From NCBI GenBank assembly GCA_944548615.1, contig OX155952.1, positions 32,813,096-32,877,095 of the forward strand: a stretch of 64,000 nt of DNA, given 5' to 3'. The notes beneath the pieces were generated by a model, which did no database searches, was not told where the DNA came from, and worked only from the letters and a program-made list of their open reading frames with translations. The position numbers and the translations under genes are program-made. This document shows, one piece after another, positions 47,653 to 59,559 of the stretch. The DNA is from Micropterix aruncella. Its lineage: Eukaryota > Arthropoda > Insecta > Lepidoptera > Micropterigidae. Each line of letters starts with the position of its first letter. Position 1 is the stretch's first letter.

Positions 47653-47957
47653 TTAAAGGTGAACAGCGAGCTAGCGCCTCGAATAGTTAAAGGAAGCTGA
47701 TTCCACAGTCGAGCTGCATGTACGGAGAAGGAGTAGGAAAAAAAAGTGGTCTTGTGTTTTGGGATACGTAGGATATTATTCTGACTTGAACGAAGTGGGA
47801 GACCATGACTTCCTAATCCGGTAAAAGCCTCGTTGAGGTAGGAGGGAGATGTAGGGTTGTGTAGGACATTATATAGAAGTGAAAGGATATGCAAATTTCT
47901 CCGGTCCCGTATACGAAGCCATTGCAATTTTGATCGGTACTCGGACTTTAACTTCAT

Positions 47958-48209
47958 GATATGATTTCTTTATTTTTAAAATCCGGCAAGCATACAAGCC
48001 CTCAACCCCCCCCCCCCGCCCCGTACAAGCTAACCCAACTAACACAAGTCCCTCACCCTCGCCAACTCCCTACTCCCCTCCCCCCCAGATCGCAATAGCA
48101 TAGGTGTTAGTCATATTTTTGTAGTATTTCCGCGATTTTCCAATCTGATGTACTCGTAGTGTTAATCTTAAATATGGCGGAATTTAAAAATTATTTGATT
48201 CACTTGTAT
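47958..48209. repeat. C-rich low-complexity DNA and spacer
   Basis: Runs of C with CCCTCACCCTCGCC at 48005-48090. Otherwise nothing seen. Confidence 0.6.
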
Positions 48210-49075
48210 AAAAGATATTCAAATCAAAATTTCACAATATGGTTTCTGCTCAACGACGAATTTGTGTACCGAATTTCGAGTCTCTATGTCCAATAATTCG
48301 AGATGAAAGTATGACTAGCGCGCCCCCTGGTGGACCGATTTCAACCAAAAGTTTTTAACTTATGCCATGACTAAATGATGCCTGCATGCAAAATATCAGC
48401 TCAATCAGATGAAGCGTTTGAGGGCTATCGTGACATTAACACACATGCACACACATACACACACACACACACACACACGTAAATAACAAGTACAAATTAT
48501 ATTAGGCTAAATTAGCATTAACATAACTATGTAGAAATAAATGCATATAATTAGGGTAAACCAAGCTAGTTAAGTTAGGTTATGTTAGGGCATAAGTATA
48601 GATATCTAGTGTAAATCATTTTATTATAGTGTAATCATTTATTATTGTAATTGTAAACAAAGTAAGTACACATATTTAATGCAAACCAAGATAATTATTA
48701 TAGGTTAGGTTATGTTAGGTTAGGTTATGAAGTAGGTATAATAATTTAGTGGAAAATCATTTATTTACTGAAAATATTTATATGTGTATATTCAGCTAGT
48801 TATTATAGGAAATATAGGTTAGTTTAGATTATGTTAGGAAATAGTTAATATAAGTTAATAGGTAATAAATAATATAAGTCAGATATGAACACATTATTGT
48901 TAGTTACCCCTTGAAAAGGCACTAGCCTTAGTGTAGGAACTGTGACACGTAATTTGTATCTTTTTTATAAAGAAAGACTACTACCAAAAAAACAAAAAAA
49001 AAACGCACACAGGCACACAGAAGTGCGTTCACAATAATTTCCCTCTGCCGGATTTTAAAAGCAAAGTAAAATCAC
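48210..49075 (-). repeat. Dispersed GGAAAGTATTGTGA repeat, copy 5 (inverted), with internal insertion
   Basis: 48240-48480 matches copy 3 (ACCGAATTTCGAGTCTCTAT, GATTTCAACC, AGCTCAATCAGATGAAGCG) and ends in (CA)n. The family resumes at about 49003 (GGCACACAGAAGTGCGTTCACAATA). The ~510 bp between them ends in an A-rich run (about 48978-49000) and contains GGTTAGGTTATGTTAGG, so a retroposed insertion is likely. Confidence 0.6.
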
Positions 49076-49850
49076 AGTTTCAGACTAGCGCACTTCTGGT
49101 CCTAAATATCTGTCAAGCAAACAAAGAAAGTTTCTGCACGCACAATCAGAAACTTGGAAAGATACAGCTTTTACAGCCTAACCGAAAGGAAATATCGTTT
49201 CCCTGTTATGAAATAGTCGACATGAAAATAATTTTGTCGATCTTAATAAATAACTAGTTTTACGAAAGCCTCCCTAATCGCGATATCAGCGCACGATATG
49301 CCACCTAATCGTGTCGCTCGGAATCGTTTTTTTTTACTGAACAATGGCCACGTTGCGCATTCATAGCCGGGTAGAATTTTGTCCCGCAATGCCCGATATC
49401 TCCGGTTACAATCTCGGACTGGCGGAGCAGACCCCCTTCAACCCGCTTCAGCCACCCCCTCGGCGCCGGGTTAAACTGCGGCTGACCACGATCGATGAAA
49501 AGTGTATATCCCAATAATTGAAGCGAACCCGGTCACACACGGTCGTGTCACTGAGCCCTCGGAAATAAAAATTAAACCGTTGAAATTACGTGCGGTTTTG
49601 AAACCACAGCTGAAAATGCCAACCTCATTTAGCGGAACAAATTATTATTCGTTCCCATGGGCACCCTTTTCACTACTTGCGTTTTTTCATGTATATTGAT
49701 AATTATATTATTCGCCGTGGGGTAAATGCAGAGCCGTAACCAGATATAATTTTGTCCATGTTGAAGGTATTTTTTTTCTAGACATAAGGTTAAGGGTCGG
49801 TCCTATGTAAACCCGGAAAACCTTACTTAAAATTATATCGACCAGTTGCT
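49076..49850. other. Unassigned, GC-richer in part
   Basis: 49280-49690 is GC-richer and unique-looking with no recognisable product. It could hold conserved non-coding DNA. Confidence 0.3.
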
Positions 49851-49857
49851 CAACTTT

Positions 49858-50643
49858 TACGAAGGTTAAGAAGACATAGCTCAATCACTGCTATTGCCTA
49901 TACTAGACTATGCTGATGTCTGCTACCTTGACGTCACTGAAGCCATCCTTGACAAATTAGAGCAATTGCAAAATGTATGCATTAGGTATATCTTCAATGC
50001 GAAAAAATTTGATCACGTCTCTGAGTATAGAAGCAGACTTCATTGGCTTCGAATACGTGAACGTAGAAACATGCATATTCTTTTCCTTCTTTATAACATC
50101 ATCAACAATCCTACCGATCCCTCCTACCTAACCGAAAAATTCAATCACTTAGGAAGTCATGGTCTTTCACTCCGTTCCAGTCAGGATAGTAAAATTGCGA
50201 TTTCCACTCATAATTCTTCTATTTTTACTTATTCCTTCGCCGTTCATGCAGCTAGACTATGGAACCAGCTCCCGCCAGACAACAAAAACGCACCAGCGGT
50301 TTCTACCTTTCAAGTGTATCTGAAAAAGCATTTCATTTCCCTACATTCCTAGTTATCCTAGGTCTCATCCCATCCTCTCCTATCCTTCGCTTCTTGCGAA
50401 TTATTCCAAATCCTAATTTTATTTAATAAATGGCATTTTTTTACTTGATTAATATTGTCTAATAAGTTTGTAATATGACAAATAAGTTTGTTTTCTTTTT
50501 TTTGTTATTTTTTTATTTATCTCTTGGCACCTAAATTTCTACACTTCCACGAAGGTTGGCTGTAAGAGTTTGTATTTTAGGCAATAAGTCCGCCTTTTGT
50601 ATGTTTTTGTTTAATGTGCAATAAAGAATCTCTATCTATCTAT
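49858..50643 (+). pseudogene. LINE (CR1/Jockey-like) C-terminal fragment with complete 3' end
   Basis: 49894-50352 encodes PILDYADVCYLDVTEAIL (end of RT), YRSRLHWLRIRERRNMHIL, HLGSHGLSLRSSQ and SFAVHAARLWNQLPP, ending VYLKKHFISLHS-stop. The 3' UTR includes GGTTGGCTGTAAGAGTTTG, AATAAGTCCGCC and TGCAATAAAGAATCTC, then (CTAT)n at 50630-50643. The GTTGGCTGTAAGAG...AATAARYCCGCC...CAATAAAGAAT order is shared with the SINE tail at 2050-2115. Truncated upstream with a frameshift near 49890. Confidence 0.88.
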
Positions 50644-50649
50644 CTTATT

Positions 50650-51010
50650 CGTGAGTTAAAAAATATTCCTGAAAGTCTCGGATGCACAGCCCTTCGTCCA
50701 GATATAACTCTTTACTCTCTATCTCGGAAGTTGGCCTTTATTGTAGAATTAACTGTTCCATGGGAACCAACTATCCCTAAAGACCACGAGTACAAATTAA
50801 ATAAATACTATAATCTCGCAAAAGCCGTCACCCCGAAACGGCATCACTGTTCACCTTCAGGCTGTGAAAGGTGGCGCTCGTGGCCTGCCAGCCAAATCTC
50901 TGTTTCATATCTTCAAAAATCTCTTTAAACACCTTCTTCTAAAACTGCAATTTCCGCATCTCAAATTCTATGGTTTCGAATGGGGAATGAATGAGTGGGA
51001 AGGGGAAGGC
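50650..51010 (+). pseudogene. Retrotransposon C-terminal endonuclease-like fragment
   Basis: TALRPDITLYSLSRKLAFIV-ELTVPWEPTIPKDHEYKLNKYYNLA, then after a frameshift near 50850 VKGGARGLPAKSLFHIFKNL. The pattern RPD-x(n)-ELTVPWE...KY..L...VE.G.RG..A.SL recurs at the C-termini of invertebrate retroelement proteins. The PD...E-x-T arrangement resembles a restriction-like endonuclease core, which is inference. It abuts the (CTAT)n tail of the LINE at 49858, so one may have inserted beside the other. No RT is attached. Confidence 0.55.
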
Positions 51011-51106
51011 TCAGATGTGTCAACAGCTGTTTTAAACCTACCACAGCCGTTTGTTAGTCCGGAGTCTAACGTTCACCCCCCCCCCCCAGAAATATTATTA
51101 TTATGA

Positions 51107-52234
51107 TGAGCCCGAGTCCGGTATGTGAATTCTATGGCAGCTTAGTTTATATTTAATTATTTATTTATTATATACCGGTAATAGATAAAGGTTTATAATA
51201 TATTCAAATTAAAAGTATCGTCTTGTTAAGCCCCTAAATACTATAAGAATAACTTGGTGAAAATCGGTGAAAATTTTCAAAAATGCTTTTGCTAGGATTA
51301 TACTCTCAGTTACTATATGTTTCCTTATTTATCTATATTTCTCCGCGTATTACTCCGGGCCTATCATAGTAATATTTATTATATAAAATATTAGTAAATA
51401 AAACTTTCATGACATGAAATTTTCGACCCTTATTTAACTATTTGTTTAATATGTTTAGTTTAAAATTTGACCATAAATATTGGTGACGCGATATATGATT
51501 TTAACATTTCCGCCTGTATCCCTTTCTCAATCAAGGTATCTGAATTTTTAACATAGATAATTATCTTTAGCTATAGCTTCTAGCATAGATACACGTGGCT
51601 GTAGCAGTTAAATGATACCCGTATAAATTTTCAGTCCTCTGCGAATAGATATTATGTTCTATTCATTGTCAGCATTTCACGAAATCTTCGTTTGATTTTG
51701 CGGATTTGGCTAGTAGCTTATCTCTACTGAACACATACTATGATATATTTGGCAAGCGTATAGTACATATATTCTCGTAATACGTTCGTTGTCCCCACAT
51801 ATAAATAACAACCGAGCAATAGGTATGCCTTGATAGTTTAATCGTATCGATAGTATTTGTAATCGCATCGAAAATAATGTCGGCTTTGCACATTTGCGAT
51901 TTTTGTCAACATCATAACCAAAGTCTTTAAAACTTAAGGATCTATAAAAAAGATTTAGTGATCGTTTTCATATTTTTGTTTTAGCTGATCCGTGGTGCTT
52001 TAAATTTTCTTAAATATGTTTTAAACCCCATGGTTTTGATAGGCCTTGAAATAAATTTCATCAGCAGAATTATCTTCCTTTGCGACAATTTTTGTATACA
52101 AGCTATCCAATGAATTAAATTAAGAAGTCGATAATATTAATTAATTTCCAATGGTCATTTTATTTTTTTATTTGCTTAGTCACTTATTGCTAATTACCAT
52201 TGCAGTAAAACCAATGCATTGAAAAGTATGACTA
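51107..52234. other. Unassigned AT-rich spacer
   Basis: Nothing recognised. Confidence 0.4.
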
Positions 52235-52400
52235 TGTCGATCTCTTGACAATGTTGATGACTATGTCTATCTCTAATCTATCAGATTGGTCTAAGAATCA
52301 TGGGTTTAAAATCAATCCTGCTAAGTCACCATACATATCTTTTAGTTCCCCATACAATCTGTCTAAATTTATCTCTGAAAGTCTTCTCATTTATTGCTAT
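52235..52400 (+). pseudogene. LINE reverse-transcriptase fragment
   Basis: SISNLSDWSKNHGFKINPAK followed by SPYISFSSPYNLSK matches the RT segment after the catalytic YADD, where LINEs read L..W...NGL.LNP.K...I.F. Only ~45 codons survive. Confidence 0.6.
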
Positions 52401-52529
52401 GGTCTTATTATTAAGTACACACATAATAATTATTAATAAGCTTGGAATGTGTAAGTCCAGGCCAAAAGTATAAAATACAACAAATCAAATACATTTAGAA
52501 TACAACCGTCGATTACATTTTGATATGAA

Positions 52530-52615
52530 TAAATAGCGCAATGCGTGGGCATTGCGCTATTTCATAAACAAGTAGCGCAATGCCCACACCTTGAAGAGAT
52601 GTGGGCTCGCAGCAA
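52530..52615 (-). repeat. Palindrome plus fragment of the 4515 LINE
   Basis: ATAGCGCAATGC and GCATTGCGCTAT form a 12-bp inverted repeat at about 52534-52561. The following AAACAAGTAGCGCAATGCCC-ACACCTTGAAGAGATG is the reverse complement of 4760-4802. Confidence 0.75.
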
Positions 52616-53033
52616 AAATATATAAGCAATATAATAAAGCAAACTCTTTCTACAATCTAACTGACTTACACTAAATTGTGCCACATCCTATACCTAAGTA
52701 ACAATACCTCGGGCATCCAGAAGAACCTTTTTTTTCATTTTTTTAACAGATGACATCCCTCGACGATATTTTTATTTATTTGTTTTTTTTTTTGTATTTA
52801 AAGACGGCACAATATTATTACCTGCAGTGCATTAGCACTATAAGAGGCTTTATTATGAATGGTAGCAAAAACGAGAGCAAACGCAGCCGAGTATATAAAA
52901 TCAACGCGGCTTATCTAGGCCTAGGCCCGCACTAAGGCCAGTATATCAAGTAAGTAATAGCTTGTGCATGCATACCTGCATTACATAATTTCCAAATCTA
53001 ATAATATTAAAGTAAACTAATAATAATAAACTA
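52616..53033. other. Unassigned spacer
   Basis: Nothing recognised. Confidence 0.4.
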
Positions 53034-53260
53034 TCCTACTACTATCATAAACGCGAAAGTTTGTAAGAATATATGTATGTATGGATGTTTGTTACTCTTT
53101 CACGCAAAAACTACTGAATGGATTTTGATGAAACTTTACAATAGTATAGCTTACACATCAGAATAACACATAGGCTATAATTTATAAAGATATATATTTT
53201 TCTATCATCATTATCACAATTTTCCATCACCACGCGGGTGAAACCGCGGGGCGCAGCTAG
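53034..53260 (+). mobile_element. Short non-autonomous Helitron
   Basis: Starts TCCTACTACTATCATAAACG after an A (53033). It ends with hairpin CGCGG-GTGAAA-CCGCG (53233-53248), eight bases, then CTAG (53257-53260) followed by T. 5'-TC, subterminal 3' hairpin, CTAG-3' and insertion between A and T are the Helitron rules. 227 bp, non-coding, different ends from the Helitron at 20648. Confidence 0.88.
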
Positions 53261-53571
53261 TTTTAATAATAGCAATAACTAATAATTATTATCAATAATA
53301 TTTAATACTAGTAAACAAATTATTGATAAGTCTAAAAACTAAGTCATACCTATATATAGTCTGTGGTTAACATTTAGAAATACTCATCATAAAAAACCTA
53401 GAGTACCTATGTATATTATTCAATTGCACCTACATAATCTTATTTATTTTCATTTTAGTTTAACGTCAACATTGGTGTATTTAATTCATTATTTTTTCTA
53501 TACCACGATGTTAACAAACAAATAGAAAAACAAATATGAATCATGATATGAAAAACAAATATGAATCATCG

Positions 53572-53613
53572 ATATAACAAAGTCATTGCTCATGAGCAAT
53601 GACTTTGTTATAT
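53572..53613. repeat. Perfect 42-bp palindrome without spacer
   Basis: ATATAACAAAGTCATTGCTC is followed by AT and its exact inverse, centred on CATG. Homology continues a few bases outward with one mismatch. Two direct copies of an AAAACAAATATGAATCAT unit lie just upstream. Confidence 0.9.
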
Positions 53614-55079
53614 TGATGTATATATCGAAGTCGATGTTTTCTCGCTCTCTCTCTATGGCCCCGCGCATTCCCCGGTCTATCGGGATGGGGCCGATAAACC
53701 GATTTTGCGTCTTTTCATCGGTGAGGGTAGTAAATGCGCGCGGGATCTGCTGAGCTGTTTCTCGGCAAATAGAAATGTCTTCTTTCCGGGGTAACTCAAC
53801 CCCCAATTCGGCGGCATTAATCCCAATATCTTATGTCTCACCGAATTCACGTTTTTCCCCCTTATCGCGGGGACCTAATCCCGACGCACCAGCGCCCTCT
53901 ATTTTCTCCCGCACGGAGATTACATCCTGCCTTCGATTCTACTTTAAATGATTCCTATCATTCGCGGCACAGTCAGTTAATTGAACGGGATTGGATATGG
54001 CTGAGTTTACCATCACGATAGTAAATGAAATCGACATTTCAGCTGGATGCCACCCAGTTGAGATGGGACACCCAGTTGAGCTACAATAGATATAGTCTAG
54101 TCAAATTTTCTGAGAAACGAATTTCTAGAAGCAAGTCATGTAACTTTTGGGCAACCGGTATTTTCTTTCTATTTCAACCATGCTGAATCCGAAAATGCCG
54201 GTTGCCAAAGCGAAATACCGACCGGAAGTGAAATTTCCAAGATGGCGGTCAATATGGTGTCAAAGCCCGAAATCGGCACTGTAAAGCCCCCATTTGACAT
54301 AGGAACGCGTCCAAAATGTCTAGATGTTTGTTTTAGAGCATGGGGAATTAAGAAATACACTGTAAAAAACATTAGTCCGGATTTCAAGATTGCGGCCAAG
54401 ATGTCGCCTGCACCATATTGCCCTATTTTGTCTTACAAACGAGCGTGACGCGTCTCGATATATGTTTTTAAACATGAGTATTTCAAAAAATAGCATTAAA
54501 ACAACGTTAAGCTAAACTTTGATTCAAATATTTTCGAAAATGAAACAAACAAGCGACTTTTTGTCAACAACAACTTAAAGAATCTAAAAAAGATTACTGT
54601 GTGTCTCCAAAATTAGGAGAGGTACGTTTGCAGGGAGTACAGAGTTTTATGCAAGGGACGTTTTCTTTCCTGCAACTGCAGTTCGGTGAGTTACAAAACT
54701 CTATTTATTGCTACTTCAAGCATATTGCATGATTTATATCTATCGGTTTTAGAATTCTGTTCTAAATAATTAGCCTCTCTGCTATAAATGTTTATTTTAA
54801 AATAGGCTTTTCCTCTGATTAACATTTTTGTTTGAACAGTTCATACATTTTATTTATAGATAGCTACGGTGACGCGTGTACCTGGTTTCCCTATAAAATA
54901 GCGACCGTTTACTAATCAAATTCAAACAATGACTATTATTTTGTACTTCTATCACTTAAGCTTTTTTATTAAATTTAAAACACAATGATCCGAGTGAGGA
55001 TTGTCACAAGTGAGGATTGTCACAAGTGAGGATTGTCACTTGTCCAAGTGAGGATTGTCAGTACCTAAGGCATGCTTTA
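53614..55079. other. Unassigned region with a tandem repeat
   Basis: 53640-54020 is GC-richer and unique-looking. 54987-55050 is a four-copy tandem of a 16-bp AAGTGAGGATTGTCAC unit. No gene recognised. Confidence 0.45.
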
Positions 55080-55920
55080 TGTATTTATTTATAGGTTTCA
55101 AATATTATTCAAGGGCATTACAGACAAATCAAATTCGCCCTTGAATATTAAATCTAGAGTGTAAGTCTAAAAATAAATGACTTACATAACTAAATTAATG
55201 CTAATATTGAACAAGAAAAAAACATAAAAATATAAACTAAATAAAAGACAGATTATGATAAACGTGAGATAGCAGGGAGTTGCCTTTTTAGCTGACAAAG
55301 GGATGACAAAGGGATATTTCTGTGGGTAAGGAATTAAGAAGAGCTATAACCCTTCCCACTGGCCTGTCTACACAAATATTTGTACGATGGTACGGCACAT
55401 TAAACAATAGATGCGATCTTCCTGTGTAATTTACCGGTACGTACAATTCAAACTTACATAGTATCTCTGGCAAATAAATAGTTCCTTGAATTAATTTATA
55501 TGCAAATATAATTAGGGAAATATATCTACGCGTTTCAAGAGTGTTGTATCGTACCATTCCAAGCACAAAATCGGACGGAAATAAGTATGGATAAATATTG
55601 TATTTTCTGTAATAAATATATATTTAAAAAATTCTTTGAATACGCTCTACCATCTGAATGTATTTGTTTTCACTTGTACACCAGATGACCGAATTATATT
55701 CAAGTATGCTACGGACTAAACTATTATATAATAGAGACATTACATGAATATTATTAAACTGTTTCCATAATATGCGAATAACAAAACCGACCATTTTGCT
55801 AGCACGATTGCAAATATTTGTAATGTGTGCACGTTCATTCAACTGCGTATCAAATGTAATTCGGAGATCCCTTACCTCGGTTGACCTTTTTAAAATTGTA
55901 AGCGTGACCTTTTTAAAATT
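55080..55920 (-). pseudogene. LINE (Jockey-like) RT C-terminal fragment
   Basis: Minus strand, in order: VRDLRITFDTQLNERAHI (about 55890-55830), ICNRASKMVGFVIR, LLYNSLVRSILEYNSVIWC, YIQMVERIQRIF (to 55624), then after a frameshift LETRRYISLIIFAYKLIQG, FNVPYHRTNICVDRPVGRVI, ending SLCHPFVS near 55288. This is the post-catalytic (thumb) region of Jockey-clade RT. Several disruptions. The AT-rich 3' UTR runs to about 55080. Confidence 0.85.
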
Positions 55921-57023
55921 GATGCAATTTTCAAAGTAAGTCTAATGCTAAAATGGTAGATAGAGGCTTTTATATGAGAAAAGGTATTGCCAGTGTGCCA
56001 GCTTTTTGCATGTGTGGCATTGCCAGTGTGTCAATAAATGATTTTTTTTTGTAAATTCATGTCAAAAAGTCTATTTCGGGAAAATTTCAATTGGATCACT
56101 ATGATGATATTCATCGACACAGTTACGCGAAAACAGCAGAAAACAAGGTTTATAGCATATTTACGTCGTAGTAATACGTAATTTAGTGAGTTTATGTAGT
56201 TATTGTGGAGTACCTACTCCTCCTGCGAAGCGACATCATTTTGACGTCATGCCTGCGTAAAAAGTTGAAATTCGCAGGGAAGTACGTCAATGTGATTTCA
56301 GAAACAGACGCAGTCGTATGTGGCTGTCTCGGAAATAAGGCCCACTGAGTCGTCCATTATGATGTATACAACTTTATACCAGGCGCACGAAGGAGATTCC
56401 TTGAGAGGGCGACTGACAGTTACGGAGTGTGATCGTTGAGCCAAGGAAGGCAGGTCAGGAGTCGTGTGGGCACGTAGGCCATAATGATGTATAGTGTATA
56501 TTTGCTTGAAGTCTATATAGCACAAATGCTGTTGTCTATGTTTAATTTATTAACATATTTAAAATAGTACCCGCTGTCAATTAAAGAGAGACAAATATTG
56601 ATTACCTCAGACAAAAAAAAAATGTCGTTGATTATTTTAAAAAGTCTTTTAAAAAAAGAACGCAACCCTTTTCGCAACGCAAAAGATGATACTGAGCGAT
56701 GATAGGATGATACTATGATCATTTTAAGATTTTTTATTGTTTAAGTGTTTGTATTTCCTTATTGCTAACTCTTATGGAGTAATCTGGGCGTCACCTTTGC
56801 TTTCCTCTTGCTTTCATCAAAATTGAGCCTATTACTGCCTATTTCGTCAGGTTAAAAAATCTAGCGGCGGACTTTCTTTTTGTAATCAGTGCATCTGTGA
56901 CTCAAATATTGCAAAATAGTTTTGAAATATGTTTATTTGTTATCTAATATGGCATTCCCAAGAAAAGCATAGGAAAATGAAGGATGTATTCCATTTATTC
57001 TACCTGATTTATGTATCTCATGT
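55921..57023. other. Unassigned spacer
   Basis: A short inverted or repeated GCATTGCCAGTGTGYCA motif occurs near 55990-56030. Otherwise nothing recognised. Confidence 0.4.
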
Positions 57024-57033
57024 ATTGTATTTA

Positions 57034-57792
57034 CTACGCCAACCACCGTATCTATATCCACTCGGATAGCAAAGCAGCTCTTATGGCACTAGCCTCGAAT
57101 ACCATTAATTCGAAGCTAGTGCAAAACTGCATATCACTACTGAATTCCCTGGGCGAAAAGAACAGGGTAATTCTAAGATGGGTTGCAGGAATGCAGGAAT
57201 CGAGGGAAATGAACTTGCTAGGACGGGAGCAAAGGGAACGTTATACGGCCCTGAACCTTGCTGTGACGTAACAAAAAGCCTTGCAAACCTAATGCTCAAA
57301 CAAATGTGTTTAGAACAATCCGTCAACCACTGGAACAACACGCGAGGGTTGAATCATTCCAAAGCGCTTATTAAGGCTTACGACCGTAAGACGGCCCGTG
57401 AGGCCCTATCGCTAAATAGGAACAATCTACGCATACTGGTAAGGGCGCTCACGGGGCATTTTGGCCTGAACAAACACATGTTCAACCTCAAGCTCAAAGA
57501 CACAAAAATGTGCAGGTTCTGCCAAGGGGCAGAGGAAACTCCCCAGCACCTCATGTGCGAGTGTGGCCCGCTGATGATGCGTAAAAGATACACCCACCTG
57601 GGTGGTCACTACCTCCAACCTGAGGAGGTAAAACAATCTGGCGCCAAAAGCCTGCTGCGGTTCTTAAATGACACGAGGCTTAGCGCAGAACTATAGTAGG
57701 TGGCGAGCACAATAGATCAGCAATGGTCGCAGTGTTACAAGGCTCATAAAGACCTTAGAAAAGCCCCACTCAACAAATAAATAATAATAATA
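57034..57792 (+). mobile_element. 5'-truncated LINE with RNase H domain and target duplication
   Basis: ATTGTATTTA at 57024-57033 and 57793-57802 is a 10-bp target duplication. Coding begins inside the RNase H domain (RIYIHSDSKAALMALAS, with the conserved Asp; VILRWVAG, then GIEGNELART after a small frameshift near 57190). It continues to a C-terminal CCHC-type knuckle (CRFCQGAEETPQHLMCEC, about 57511-57564) and a stop at 57696. RNase H plus a C-terminal knuckle points to the I/R1/LOA group rather than CR1 or RTE. The 3' end is AAATAATAATAATA. RT and endonuclease are absent. Confidence 0.9.
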
Positions 57793-57802
57793 ATTGTATT
57801 TA

Positions 57803-59559
57803 TTTATACGCTTATATATTCAATGAATTCCATCAATTTTAACAATTTTCAAGACAGTGACTGTAAATTGAAACTATTTTGATAACCCTTATTAAGAGTT
57901 GCTGTTGAGATAAATAAATCGAAAATTGCATTTTCACTCAAAGCCCAAGAATCGCCGTGAAGACTTATTCTATTAATAGTGTCGGTCGAAGTGAGGATTA
58001 ATTTTTGCCGGACAGTTTTTTTACTTGTGCGCGAGTGTTGCTCGAGTGCAGTGGTGGAGCGTAAACGACACACCAGAACCAGAGGTGAAGGAAAAAAATC
58101 AGAAAACTGAAAGCAGCGGGTGTGAGCATCGATTTTCAGAGAAGTGCATCGTTGAAATGTTCCATCTCCTGCGAAAAATGCTCAGGATCATTTAGGTTGC
58201 GTGGTCGATCCACGAGCTACGTTTGTTTGCACGTAGAAAAATAGCGGTAATTGTGCGAGCTGGCATGTATGTAAATATCTGACCGTATGTGTGGGCTTCC
58301 GATATACCATTTGTCTTTGATTATTGTCACATCTGCTCGTGACAAAGACATTCAAGAAGCAGTCCTTTCTATTTTATAAGTGATTTTGATTTCGGATATA
58401 TGGAGTTTAGATAACCCAGGATATACAATACAATACAATACAATTAACTACTCCAGTAGGTAGGCATTCCTACACTTGGATTCATCACAAAATTAAATAT
58501 CTTCCACTGTTTGTACATTACCACTCAGTATACAAAGGTGTCATCGAAATAGTTAATCCACAGAATAAGTTTCATTTTGTAGGTTTTAATTGACTTCATA
58601 AATTATTTCAGTTATTTTTCAAATTTCATTTATTTTTCATTTAAACTAATTAAGTTTAAATCTATAAAATATATTCACGACATAATTGGATATATTCCCT
58701 ATAGTAAAAGTGCGGAAAGCCAGCGTTTTGCGGTATTCTCAATTCGTGACTACGTGTAAACGAGTCCGCAAGCAAAAACCAAATACTATGAATAAAAAGT
58801 GTATGAAGAATACCATATATTTACTTTCATATTTATGATAAGAGTGTGCTAGTTTACGCATAATTAAGAATTGAAAATTACACAAACAAGCAAGCTAAAG
58901 AGAATTATTTTTTTAATTTCTTGATGCGGTTGTTTGTTTAACTTTGTTTTCTGTGTCCGAGTTTCACACGAACCGCATGAAATGTGCATGAAAATATAAT
59001 CAGAAAAAGTTGCTTAACCCTTGTATGAATTGAGAACGCCTTCAAATATCCATCATGCGAAACCCCACAGTCATGTTTAATCATCGGGCATACAAAGAGC
59101 CCAATAATCCAACAGCTCAAACAAAGAGCCCAATAAGCCCAATAATCCTAATAATGTACCAGTAAGCTCTCGCTCATCGATACGTATTCTCATATCCATT
59201 CACGTAAAATAATGGTTTTAATAATATAATCGGTAATTCCTACCTTATAATTACTGAATATTCATTAAAAATGCTATCAAAGAAATTATGTTTTGGTTTT
59301 TCACGGTCCCGAATTCCGTAGAAGGTAATATTTAATTCGAACATTTATTACTTGTCCCGAATACTAGTTTGCGGATTTTATAGTGTTAATTTGTGTTGGC
59401 TTTGCTCTGTTTTAAGTCTTAGTACACTGTCATATTTTGAGTTATTTAACTATCGTCCTGCAAATTACCATATTTCCCATAGTGAAAGAGTTTTCCATCA
59501 CTTTTTTTAATCAAAGCACCGTAATAATTTTGTAGCTCATTATATTGTCGAATGAATTT
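57803..59559. other. Unassigned region
   Basis: 58430-58490 holds a LINE-like 3' end with (ATACA)n, inverted relative to 37087. 57990-58300 is GC-richer with no recognised product. At 59085-59155 an AACAGCTCAAACAAAGAGCCCAATAA-like local duplication is seen. Confidence 0.4.

Larger units (their letters stand above)
45903..47945 (-). mobile_element. 5'-truncated LINE tail split by piggyBac
   Basis: CTTTAACTT at 45894-45902 and 47946-47954 is a 9-bp target duplication. The LINE part at 47657-47945 encodes SEYRSKLQWLRIRDRRNLHI, LGSHGLPLRSSQ and FSVHAARLWNQLPL on the minus strand. The frame resumes beyond piggyBac with TFKQSLKKHFLSQ-stop near 46300. The 3' UTR ends TGCAATAAAGAGATTTTCATTCATT. It shares its C-terminus and 3' UTR (AATAAGTCCGCC) with the copy at 49858-50643. 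(AAAT)n lies at 46171-46210 within the UTR. Confidence 0.88.

Noticed and set aside
48695..48730. Interstitial telomere repeat
   Set aside because: Only two or three scattered TTAGG units; too few to call a telomeric array.
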